From positions 6,364,501-6,428,500 of the forward strand of contig NC_063159.1 in assembly GCF_020921035.1 (NCBI RefSeq): 64,000 nucleotides of DNA, in the 5' to 3' direction. Shown piece after piece: positions 44,681 to 54,719 of the stretch. Both the position numbers and the translations under genes were made by a program. This DNA is from Rhodamnia argentea. Taxonomy: Eukaryota; Streptophyta; Magnoliopsida; Myrtales; Myrtaceae. A model generated the notes under the pieces. That model was not told where the DNA came from, searched no databases, and worked only from the letters and a program-made list of their open reading frames with translations. The number at the start of each line of letters is the position of its first letter. Position 1 is the stretch's first letter.

Positions 44681-44852
44681 CTATACTCATGCTAAGATGA
44701 ACCGAACTCAATTCAAAAACCCTAGGTGAAGCCTAAGGTAATAATGTATATAGGGTGCCATGTGAAAGCATGGGTCTTACTTACTCCTCATCAGAAAATG
44801 GCAGCAGCATTCAATTCAGGCCCAACCACCAATCCACCCCCACACCTCCCCC

Positions 44853-44864
44853 TCCTATAAGAAC
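44853..44864 (+). promoter_or_regulatory. Probable TATA box of the nsLTP gene
   Basis: CTATAAGAACC lies about 100 bases upstream of the start codon, after a C-rich, CT-rich stretch. Confidence 0.5.
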
Positions 44865-44957
44865 CAACCCTTCAGCACAAAGCCCTCATGCACTCCTTTC
44901 TCACTCTGATACTTCAAACGTCACTGCTCAATCACATTGCCCTTCATCCCCCCCAGC

Positions 44958-45394
44958 ATGGCGAGCCTCAAGCTGGTATGCTTGGCCCTAGTGGTCGGCC
45001 TCGTGGCGGTCGCTCCCCTCGCCTCATCGAGCGTCAACTGCCCCCAGGTGCAGAGCTACGTGGCCCCTTGCCTCGTGTACTTGAGGCTTGGCGGGACGAT
45101 CCCCCAGGGCTGCTGCAGTGGCATCAGGTCGCTCAATGGCGCCGCCAAGACCACTCCCGACCGCCAAGCTGCCTGCCGGTGCCTGCAGGCCGCTGCCGGC
45201 AACATGCGGGGCCTTAAGCCCGGCCTCGTGTCTGCGCTCCCGGGCAAGTGCGGCATCAACATCCCTTACAAGATCAGCCCCGCCACCGACTGCAGCAGGT
45301 ACTCCTTTTACCGCCACTTACAAGGGTTTCAGTAATGACACGCATTAAGCCATGCACAACATGAATAACTTTCTCGTGTTGCAGGGTGAGATGA
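44958..45394 (+). CDS. Type-1 non-specific lipid transfer protein (nsLTP1), two exons
   Basis: Exons 44958-45298 and 45385-45394, intron 45299-45384 (GTACTCC...TTGCAG). The product has 116 residues. The ATG at 44958 is preferred over 44937 because it gives a clean signal peptide ([20 protein letters not shown], cleavage after about residue 25). The mature part has the eight cysteines at 28, 38, 52-53, 73, 75, 98 and 112 with spacing C-9-C-13-CC-19-CXC-22-C-13-C, exactly type 1. The lipid-binding signatures TTPDR (65-69) and PYKIS (103-107) are present. The intron falls just before the stop, as is usual for this family; exon 2 adds only the end of Arg, then Val-Arg-stop. Such proteins are secreted to the cell wall and carry lipids in cuticle formation and defence. 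The gene is GC-rich relative to its surroundings and appears intact. Paralogue identity within the family cannot be fixed. Confidence 0.95.
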
Positions 45395-45595
45395 ACGAGA
45401 CGAGCGTTTTCGTGGCTGAGGATGGGGAAAATAAAGATGGGTTCCGAACCCGTCGCTGCCAGGAGCTCCGCCTTGCGCGAGACGCTCCGATCTGAATCGA
45501 TGCTGTGTTTCTTTTACCTTTTCATTTAACTTGTCTTGGTTTACATCCCTCGTCGACGTTTAGCGCCGCCGTGAATAAGTCAGCCACTGCAATGC

Positions 45596-45601
45596 AATAA
45601 A
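45596..45601 (+). terminator. Polyadenylation signal of the nsLTP gene
   Basis: AATAAA about 200 bases after the stop codon, in an otherwise uninterrupted 3' region. Confidence 0.55.
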
Positions 45602-47267
45602 TAATATGTATGTTTTTCGTGCCCTGAGTTCTCTTCGTGCCCTGAGTTCTCTTCTTTGTCTATTATATTTTATCCATAATAATCAAAGACATTTACTACC
45701 CAATAAACCTAAAATCCAGGCCAGAGAGAAGGAAATACCACTTTAAACAGACGCAACAATCGATTTATTAATCAATGAGCTCGACCTATGCCCTATTAAT
45801 TTTTTACGGATTTATTCAACGCACACCACCGGCGTAAAAGTCTTTTTACGCAAGTGGTTTCGGAATGAAAATATCATATGGGTTCATGGAGTGAATCTAC
45901 ATGATAAAAACAAGAACTGTATATGCGTCATTCTCTAACATCCGCTTTCGCAGAAAATATTTACCTAATCGGTAAATCGATCAAAATTATGTATGGTATT
46001 TTATTTTTTTTTAATCTAACTTTCAGTGGGGGATGATGAAAATTGCTAAGAGATGATGAAATCTCTCTAAAAAAAAAGATGCACTCTCATAAATGGTCAA
46101 AATCGAACCTTTAGATTTTCTCAATGTATGCAGACATCTGGTTTTCTGCACACAACAGAGACTAGAGACCTCTCCTCTAGTTCCAAATAGATTAAGATGG
46201 TGATAGGGTAAGCTAATTATTTTCTATCTCAAATTGACATTCGATCAATTTACAAGTTCGCATAAAAAAAATTCGCATTTTCTTTTGAAAGATGCAAATC
46301 AAATAATTAACTCAAATTGCATTTGTCACGTGTCTTACTAAAGTACTCATTTAGCATTGTATCCTCTTAAATCTTACTTTAAATGTGTTAACAATTCCAT
46401 TCTATTATCTCTTTTTTCATTTTTTTTCGTAAGAGATTGTGATTTTCTAACGACATGATGCCTCCATCTATTTCATGAAAAATAAATAATTTGGAAAATA
46501 TTTTCTTAAGAATGATCGCTTGAAACAATTGGTCGATAAAAAATATTTCATTATGGAATTAATTTATTTTGAACATTGTCGTGGACGATAAAAGAAATCG
46601 TTAGTTCATTTTTATGAGTATACAAGCAATTATATTTTAAAAAATATATTTTTCAAATTCACGGAAACAAACACACCGTATGTATACACCTGGCATGGAG
46701 ATCTATGTTGGTTACGCGAAGTTTTCATTTTTTGAAAATTATTATCTAAATATGCATGAAGCCAACATCAATTGAGAATTTTTGTGGAAAATTTCTTACT
46801 TAGCATTTAAATATTTTACAATTATAATAAAGTTCCATTAAAAAAAAGTATTTCTCTTGCCCAAATACTTATTTAGGTTCAAACGAAAAATTCAAGAACA
46901 ATATTTACGAAATTCCGAACTTAACTTTGTATTTCTTTTAGCTTACTAAGTGCAATATACCCTTTATAGCTAGTGGCTTTCTTCAAAATTGTAGGGCAAA
47001 TTTTTTTTTTCGCTTCATATTTCGTCAATGGTTTTAACCCCCTCGTATCATCAGAGAGAGGAGCAATGACATGGCCCTTTAATGAGGTCAAAATGCGAAG
47101 GCACTCGAACTTGCCCATAATAAATGCAACATCTAATAATAGTTTACCACCAGTTTCATTGAAAATGAGCTCACCAAACAGACAAATTCTTCGACCCAAA
47201 AAAAAAAAAAAAATCAGACAAATTCTTAGGTGACGAGCAATAAAACTAGAAAACACCGTCCGATTGG
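45602..47267. other. AT-rich intergenic region
   Basis: No gene supported. A minus-strand frame at 46921-47277 of 118 codons includes an A-run-encoded phenylalanine tract and no certain domain. Confidence 0.4.
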
Positions 47268-47779
47268 AAAAGTACAAACAAAATCTTGAACTTATTATAT
47301 TACTACCAATTCATAATTCAATTCTAAACCGTTTAATTGTACCAACTAAGTCCTAAACTTTTTGACGACTTATCAATATAGTCTTTTCGGCTAATTTTGG
47401 CTAGAAATTGCTAATATTGATGCCAACCGTCTTACATGACACAACCGACATTGAAGTAGACAATATTATTTTTAATTTTCATGAATTTTCTTTTCTTTTC
47501 TTTTCTTTTCTTTCCTTTTGTTTTTCCCAACTATGGGCCGGCGAGGTCGATAGCTAACCGTCGCCCAGCCACACATGAGGTTCGCGTGAGGGATTCCACC
47601 CTCAATGACCACATGCGTGGCATCGGGCCCTCACCTAGTCTCGAGAGAGCGCCGAGACCATCGCACAAACTAGACAAGGGTCATCAGCCCTCACGTATTG
47701 CCAGCGATGGTCGACTAGCAATCTCATCATCCTAGAGTTGTAAATAAAAGAAAGAAAACAAAAGAAAACAAAAGATTCA

Positions 47780-47818
<39 letters not shown>

Positions 47819-47991
47819 GTCTATATCGGCATCGGTCATGCCACGTGGGACGGCTGACATCCATGTCACGAATTTTCAGCCAAAATTGGCGGATCATCAA
47901 AAGATTTGGAAACTCAATTTATACAATTGAAAAATTTAGGACTGATTGACGCAAATGTAATAGGTCTATAACTTTTCTTTTGTACCTTTTC
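47268..47991. mobile_element. Non-autonomous TIR element with GC-rich core
   Basis: Ends AAAAGTACAAACAAAATC (left) and, in reverse, GAAAAGGTACAAAAGAAAAG (right). Flanks TCCGATTGG (47259-47267) and TCCAGATTGG (47992-48001) are a 9-10 bp duplication differing by one base. Arms repeat 'AATTCTAAACCGTTTAATTG' type units. The core 47530-47710 is GC-rich; an (AT)n tract lies at 47785-47815. Confidence 0.7.
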
Positions 47992-48099
47992 TCCAGATTG
48001 GATTAGTAGTCATTTGCTTGCTTCGTGTTTCTCACGATTCCAAGTAACCAAATATGTTTATAAATAACGGAAAAGGCTCGATATGTTTTGAGCAGGGAG

Positions 48100-48470
48100 A
48101 ATTATTAAAAAAATCTTAAACCTATAGCAATTATGTCAATTCAGTCCTAAATCATTTTTTTTTTTTTTTGCTTTTTTTTTGCCAATTGAATTATAAACAT
48201 TTTACATTTGCGCCAATTTAGTTCATCCGGCAAATTTTAGTCGGAAATCGCAAAAGTGGCGCGGTTGATTTTTTTTCTTTTTTCTTTTTTCCTTTTTCTT
48301 TTCTTCCTCTTTTTTTTAATCTTCCTTCTTCCTCGGTAATCGGCCCGAGGCAAGGGTCGAGGAGGTTGACTTTGTCGGCCTTTGGCGAAGATTGCCCCAC
48401 AGCCACTTACAAGGACAAGGCGAGGCACCACCCAGCCCAAGCTAGGACCCTTGAGCATCTCATCAAATTA
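48100..48470. mobile_element. Partial copy of the same TIR family
   Basis: Left-arm phrases (ATCTTAAACCTATAGCAATTATGTCAATTC, CAATTTAGTTCATCCGGCAAATTTTAG) and a GC-rich core with GCCCGAGGCAAGGGTCGAGG are present. The right arm is missing; the copia element lies 300 bases further on. Confidence 0.5.
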
Positions 48471-48766
48471 TTAATTAAGTATTCAAAAAATAAGAAACAT
48501 GATTTTCAACCAAAATTGGTTGTGCATGTGATTCATTAATTGCATTTGAGGTCGTTTTCATCCATAAAGAAAGAATATATTGTAGTTGACTATGGATGAG
48601 TAGAACCTAACCGTCGGATCGATTCTTCAATTTTTGGAACCTGAAATCTACCTTGAATGCCCCGAAACATACCATGTTATAGGTTTCGGGGACATTCCAA
48701 GGTTTACTCAAATTTCACATGCAATGAATCATCACCTCTAATTACTACCGTTTGCTGCTACAATCT

Positions 48767-49028
48767 TGTTATGACAATGCGGATACTAGATGAAATTAAA
48801 AGTGAGGAGAAGAAAAGAACAAAAGATTTACGTGGAAACCCTTGTGGAAAAAATCACTAGGAGAGGAGAAGCGAAATTCACTATAAAATCAAGAATTACA
48901 AATGTGGTTCAAAAAGCTAAAGACACTTCTTTATATAATAGCTTGAGAAAGAGCAATATATACATATACTATTTTCCCCAAACCCCAACGTTGGCCCAAT
49001 TTCATAAATAATTCAAGACATATCAACA
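48767..49028 (-). repeat. Copia 3' LTR
   Basis: 262 bp; pairs with 53110-53371. Contains the LTR phrase AAAGATTTACGTGGAAACCC. Confidence 0.9.
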
Positions 49029-49040
49029 AATCTCCACCTT
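49029..49040 (-). other. Copia polypurine tract
   Basis: On the minus strand AAGGTGGAGATT directly before TGTTGAT, the standard copia plus-strand primer. Confidence 0.85.
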
Positions 49041-49199
49041 ATCTTGAATTCCTCAAGTAGATATATCTAAACAATTTTCTCCCCCACCACGAGTAAAACT
49101 CGGTTGCAGCAAACATTAACCAAATTCGAGCAATGCTTGAATTTAACAATAGGCAAAGACTTCGTTAACATAACAGCTAAATTATTTTCTGTGCCAATC

Positions 49200-52100
49200 T
49201 TCAAGACCTTAATATAGCCATCAACAAGAATATCTCGAATATAATAATACTACACATCAATGTACTTTGTCCTTTTATAGTACATCTGATCTTTAGTAAG
49301 ATGTATAGCACTCTAACTATCACAATGGACAACAATCACATCATAATCCACATTAAGCTTTCCAAATAAGCCTTTTAATCATATAGCCTCTTTAACTGCC
49401 TCCGTAGTGGACAAAGAAACTATATACTATAAAAAATCTTTCCAATCGATCGCACAACCTCTAATAGTCAAGATGTACCCAGTCAAAGACCTCCTTTTAT
49501 CAAGGTCACCAGCATAATCAAAGTCAACATATCCTATAAGAGTATTATTAGTTTTCTCAAACTCTAAATCATAATCTAAAGTACCATTTAAATATCTCAA
49601 ATTCCACTTCACAGCTTGCTAATGAACTTTTCCTGGGCATGATAAATATCTACTCACCACGTTAACGGCATGTGAAATATTGGGTAGAGTGCAAACCATT
49701 ACGTACATAAGGCTACCAGCAGCACTAGAATATAAAACATGTGACATTTATTTTATGTCCTCATCCGTATGTAGACATAAACCAGCTAATAATATAAAGT
49801 GAACAGCAAGATGAGTACTTATAGGTTTGGCATCTTTCATATCAAAACGATCTAACACCTTCTCAATGTAGCGTTTTTGGAAAAGATGCAATTTTTTCCT
49901 TTTTCAATCTCACCAAATTTTCATGCCTAGGATTTTCTTCGCTGCACCTAAATCCTTTAATATCAAATTCAGTGCTCAACTCTGCCTTAAAATTATGTAT
50001 ATCGGATTTATCTTTTACCGCAATCAACATATCATCAATATATAACAGCAAACTAATATAAGAACCGTTTGGAAGTTTGCTTAGACAAACACAACTTTCA
50101 TATTTACTTCTACAATGGCCTAGTTGCACTATAATGGAATCAAACCTTTTATACCATTGTCCAGGTGATTGCTTCAAGCCAAAAATAGACTTTTTCAATA
50201 AACAAACATGATTTTCATTACCGTCAAATTGAAAACCCTCTGGTTGACCCATATAGATTTTCTCTTCAAGTTCACCATGTAAGAAAGCCAATTTCACGTT
50301 GAGTTGTTCCAACTTTAAATCTTGCATAGCAACTAACGCAAGAAAAACCCTAATAAAGTTGTGTTTAACGACCGGTGAAAACACATAATTAAAATCAACT
50401 CCCTCAATCCGACCATAGCCCTTAGCAACTAGATATGCTTTAAATCTAATGTCTTCAACTCTAGGAATTCCTTCCTTTCTTTTGAAAACCCACTTGCAGC
50501 CCACAATTTTATTTTCTTTTAGTGGTTTGACAAGCTCTCAAGTTTGATTCCTTTCAAGAGATTCCATCTCCTCGTTCATAGCAACTAACCACTATGCTGA
50601 ATCTTTTAAAAAAATAATTCTCTTTTATGTTTTAGGCTTACTATACTCTATCGACTTTGCAACCAAAAGAGCATAAGCAACAAAATCTGAGTACCCATAT
50701 TTTTTCTGAGGTTTCACTATTCTTATTGGTTTATCTCTAGCAATAGAATAATTTTTTTCTTCCAGTTCTTCAATCTCAATATTATCAGTAGATGATCGAA
50801 CCGATTACGAAGAAGTTACTTCAAGCTTCGCATTTTTCGTTGCACTTTTCAAATTTTCCTAGCAATTAACAGATGAATCTTTGATAGGATGAAGCATAGT
50901 AGATTCGTCAAAAGTAACATGTTTGCAAGTCATAATCTTAGATGAATTAGAACAACAAAGTTTATAACCTTTTACACCAAAAGCACAACCAAGAAAGATA
51001 CATTTTTTTGCTCTAGGCTCTAATTTTCCTTCACTAACATGTGCATATGTTGGGACAACCAAATATTCGAGGAGATGAATGATCAATAGGTTTACCTAAC
51101 ATTACCTCCTCAGGTGTCTTGCACTCAACAATTGTGCAAGGAGAACGTTTTATCAACCAACAAGCTGTGTTGATCGCTTCAGCCCTGAATTCCTTACCCA
51201 AACTAGCGTTAGATAACTTGCACCTAGTTCTTTGTAATAAGGTTTTGTACATGCGTTCTGTAATACCATTTTGCTGTGGTGTATTCATTGTAGTATGGTG
51301 TCTCACAAGCCTTCATTTTTACAAAACTAATTAAACTCGCCTCCACAAAATTCCAGTCCATTATCCGTTCGAATCCTCTTGATCTTTTTATTGATCTGCT
51401 TCTCAATCAATGTTTTTCATTGCTTGAATGTATCAAAAACATCACTTTTGCGTTTCAGAAAATATACCCAAACCTTCCTCGAAGAATCATTAATAAAAGT
51501 GAATGTATACCTTGAACCATTGCATTTTGAAGGAACTTTAGCAGGCCCCCAAAATCAAAATGAATGTAATCTAGAGTGCTCTTTGTTGTGTGAATTCTCG
51601 CTTTGAAATCAACAATTTTCTGTTTTCCAAAGATACAATGCTCACGGAAATTCAGTTTTCTAATTTTCTAACCACACAAAAAACCTCTTTTACTGAGCTT
51701 CTAAATCCCTCTAATACTCATATGGCCTAATCTCATATGCCATAATTTAGTATTATCTGATTCTGTTAAAGTGGACAAGGTTGCAGTTGAACTAGTAATT
51801 GTAGTGCATTGCAGGTGATACAAAGTTCCAATTTTTAGCCCTTTTATCAACAAAAGTGAACCTCTCATAATTTTCATAACTCCACCTTTAGCAGTAAATC
51901 TACAACTATTAGCATCAAGAGTACTCAAAAAGATGAGGTTCTTCTTCAAGTCGAGAACATATCTGACATGATCTAAGGTTCTGATTATGTTGTCGTGCAT
52001 CTTAACATTAACGGTCCCAATCCCAACCGCTTTACATTTAGCATTATTGACCATTAGAATAACTCAATCATTATATTCTTTGTACATAGAGAACCAATCA

Positions 52101-53067
52101 TAATTATGACACGTGGTACAAACAGACTGAATTAAGAATCCAACTATCATAGAATTTATCTTTATCGTTTGCAACCAATAGCCAATCTTCTTTTTCTTCT
52201 TTAGCAACATCAACTTGAGCGGGATTTTTGTTTCCTTGATTCTCTCTGTTCTGGTAGTTGCCATTGTTGTGACGATTGACATTCCATTGATTTTGCTAAT
52301 TCGGATTATTTTCTCTTTGTTGCTTTGCTTTTAGTTTGAGACTATTTATCTTTATATGCCCCTTAAAATTACAACAGTTGCAAATCATATTTATGTACTC
52401 GATTTTGAATCTGCTCCTACCATTGTTGCTTCTCTCAGCATACCTTCCTCAAGCAACTAAACCAGCCCCATGATTATTACTGCCTTCAAAAGTCAATTTT
52501 GTATCAAATTTCTGCTTATTTAGCGGACTAGTCTTGACATCTTCAACATCGATATTTCTGTACTATCAATCATGGCTCTCTAAAATTCTTAAGAGAGGGA
52601 GGTAGTGAAACTAACAATGAAAGAGCTTGAACCTCGTCTTTAATCTTAACATCAATACTTCTTAATTCAAAGTTAATAGCATTGAACTAAAAAATATGAG
52701 ATTTAAGAGAAACACCTTCAGCCATACGAAAAGTGAAGAGTCGTTGCTTGAGTTTCAACCGATTTGTGAGAGACTTAGTAAGAAAAATACACTGCAATTT
52801 TATCCATAAACTTGTAGCTGTTTGTTGATCTAGTACCTCATGCAAAACTTCATTCTTGAGGCACAACTGAATAGTGGATAAAGTACTTTTGTCCAATTCT
52901 TCCCACATTTTATCCAAAGTGGTCTCTGGTTTCTTCCCTTTGTGAATCAAAGTTTTCTTCAAACCTTATTGTGTAAGAATAGCTAACATACGAACCTGTC
53001 ACAAGTTAAAACTATCGCTTTCATCAAACTTCTCAATATCAAATTTCGTTATTGAACTTGAAGCCAT
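49200..53067 (-). pseudogene. Copia gag-pol (many lesions)
   Basis: ATG at 53067 opens MASSSITKFDIEKFDESDSF, then a TGA where copia gag has Trp. Gag goes on at 52962-52687 (KLQCIFLTKSLTNRLKLKQR, LFTFRMAEGVSLKSHI). The knuckle at about 52380 reads CNCCNFKGHIKINS, with its last Cys changed. The protease active site at about 52130 reads IQSVCTTCH, where D-S-G is expected, so it is dead. Next come GAG-pre-integrase (LWHMRLGHMSIRGI, about 51720), integrase (TPQQNGITERM, about 51285), reverse transcriptase 50504-49863 (GCKWVFKRKEG, LNVKLAFLHGELEEKIYM, YIDDMLIA) and RNase H 49612-49427 (IGYVDFDYAGDLDKRRSLTG). The pattern resembles the Tork/Tnt1 group; that assignment is inferred. Confidence 0.88.
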
Positions 53068-53109
53068 AACCGGAAAATGGAAAAAAGCCCTAAGGTTTTG
53101 ATACTAGAT

Positions 53110-53371
53110 TGTTATGACAATCCAAAAACTAAAACAAAATTAAAAATGAGAAAAAGAAAATAACACAAAGATTTACGTGAAAATTCTTGCGGGAAAAAAC
53201 CACGGGGAGAGGAGAAGTGAAATCCACTAGACAATCAAGAATTACTGAAGGGGACTCAAAAAGCTAAAGACGCTTCTTCACATAATGGCTTGAGAAAGAG
53301 TAATATATATAATACTGCCCCCAAATCCCAACATTGGCCCAAGCCCATAAATATTTCATGACGTATAAACA
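53110..53371 (-). repeat. Copia 5' LTR
   Basis: 262 bp. Directly inside it on the minus strand, ATCTAGTATCAAAACC is a degraded initiator-tRNA-Met primer-binding site. Confidence 0.88.
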
Positions 53372-53376
53372 AATCC

Positions 53377-54719
53377 ATTCACGACAACTCATATTTAGAC
53401 ACAAAAAGAATATTAAATATTAACAAGTAAACGCTCCAGTCATGTATATGGCTGAAAATGAAAACTTTGATAAGTGGTTTCGGATTACATGTTCGAACAC
53501 CATGGAATATTAGGATCGTGCGAAAATACCCGTAATCTAAAACCTACGTCGAAATCGATTTTTAGAACTTGAAATCTACTTCCACATCCTAAAAACCTAA
53601 AATTGATCCGATTTCGGATTCTACTCTCAAACCATGCTCACCTCTACAGTTGATAGCTTAAAATTCACATACACTCTTCTTTCTAGCGGATAACATATGT
53701 CGAGGGTGACCGTTAAAATAATTTGTATCTTTCAAAATGATAAATTGTAATATCTTGTACTATAAGGTTTAACAATAGATTGATTTTATGTCTTAACGCG
53801 GAAGAGAATAACATGAATGCACTTGACCAAATAGGTCGCTTCCCATTATTTCGTGAGGATTAAGCAAAAACATCGTTCGAGATTTAAAATGAAATTTTCT
53901 CCTACTTTAATTTATTGACTCGGCACCCCATCAATATTACGCGATTTTATCGCATTAATAGCATGAAATGAAAAATTCAATGTCGGTGATAAGAGAACGA
54001 AAGACTTGATTGAATACTTCGGAGAGAAGTATACTTAATTCCTAAGTTATCTAATTATTATCTAAGACCGATCTAATTCCGTAACAAAACCAGTTTTTTA
54101 ATTCTCCCATAATTGGAAAAGAAAATTTCTCAGTTTTTGTTTTCCCTTTTTTTTTTTTTTTTTTTTTGGGTTTGGGGGGGGGGTGGGTTTCACGCGACCT
54201 GCAAGCGCCGCCGGAGGCGCGTGACGGCGAAACCACACGTGGATCTCATGCAGGCGCATCGGAGGCGTGCCTCCCTCTCGCCACGATACGATAACATCTC
54301 ATCTCACGATAAAAACCTTCATAATATCGCACGTTGAATAACGGCTCGGCGTAGTTTCTACTACTATCCGGCGAGTCGGTCGAGCACGTCTCCTCCTCCT
54401 CCTTCTACATCTCACGCTCTTACACGATTAATAAAGCTTTCCCATTTCTTCTTCTTCTTCTTCTTCTTCTGCTGCTGCTTCTGCTGCGCTCGACGCGGAA
54501 GACTTCTCGGAGCAAAAAGGCCACGGCTTGATTCGGAGCTAAGCGATTCTTTTCTCTCCTCTGCGCTTCTGGATTCGGGCTCGCAACCCTACTGGGTTCC
54601 CCCTCCATCTCCGTGCTCGCTCCAGCTGTCACCGAGGCGAGAATCGGGTCCCTCTTCCATCCACGAGGCGCGGCTCTTTCGATCGCTCGGTCGATTGGCG
54701 GAGACAGCGGAGGCGCAGG
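53377..54719 (+). promoter_or_regulatory. Upstream region of the vacuolar sorting receptor gene
   Basis: Contains a T23/G10 run at about 54149-54186 and a (CTT)n/(CTG)n tract at 54446-54486 within the probable 5' untranslated region. CT-rich leaders are common in plant housekeeping genes. A TATA box could not be fixed. Confidence 0.45.

Larger units (their letters stand above)
48767..53371 (-). mobile_element. Ty1/copia retrotransposon, complete but dead
   Basis: 4605 bp on the minus strand, LTRs of 262 bp at 48767-49028 and 53110-53371 (both TGTTATGAC...AACA on the plus strand). Target duplication AATCT (48762-48766) and AATCC (53372-53376), one change. Polypurine tract AAGGTGGAGATT at 49029-49040. 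Domain order gag, protease, integrase, reverse transcriptase, RNase H is that of copia. The LTRs are clearly more diverged from each other than those of the gypsy element, and coding frames are broken many times, so it is older. Confidence 0.92.

Noticed and set aside
45024-45317. Long minus-strand open frame over the lipid transfer gene
   Set aside because: It is the antisense shadow of a GC-rich coding exon; the sense frame has all eight cysteines and a correct intron.
46921-47277. 118-codon minus-strand frame with a faint ankyrin-like phrase
   Set aside because: The similarity is a few residues only, and the frame runs through a poly(A) tract and into the start of a TIR element.
48218-48458. 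Lysine-rich minus-strand frames
   Set aside because: They arise from T-rich low-complexity sequence in a TIR-element arm.
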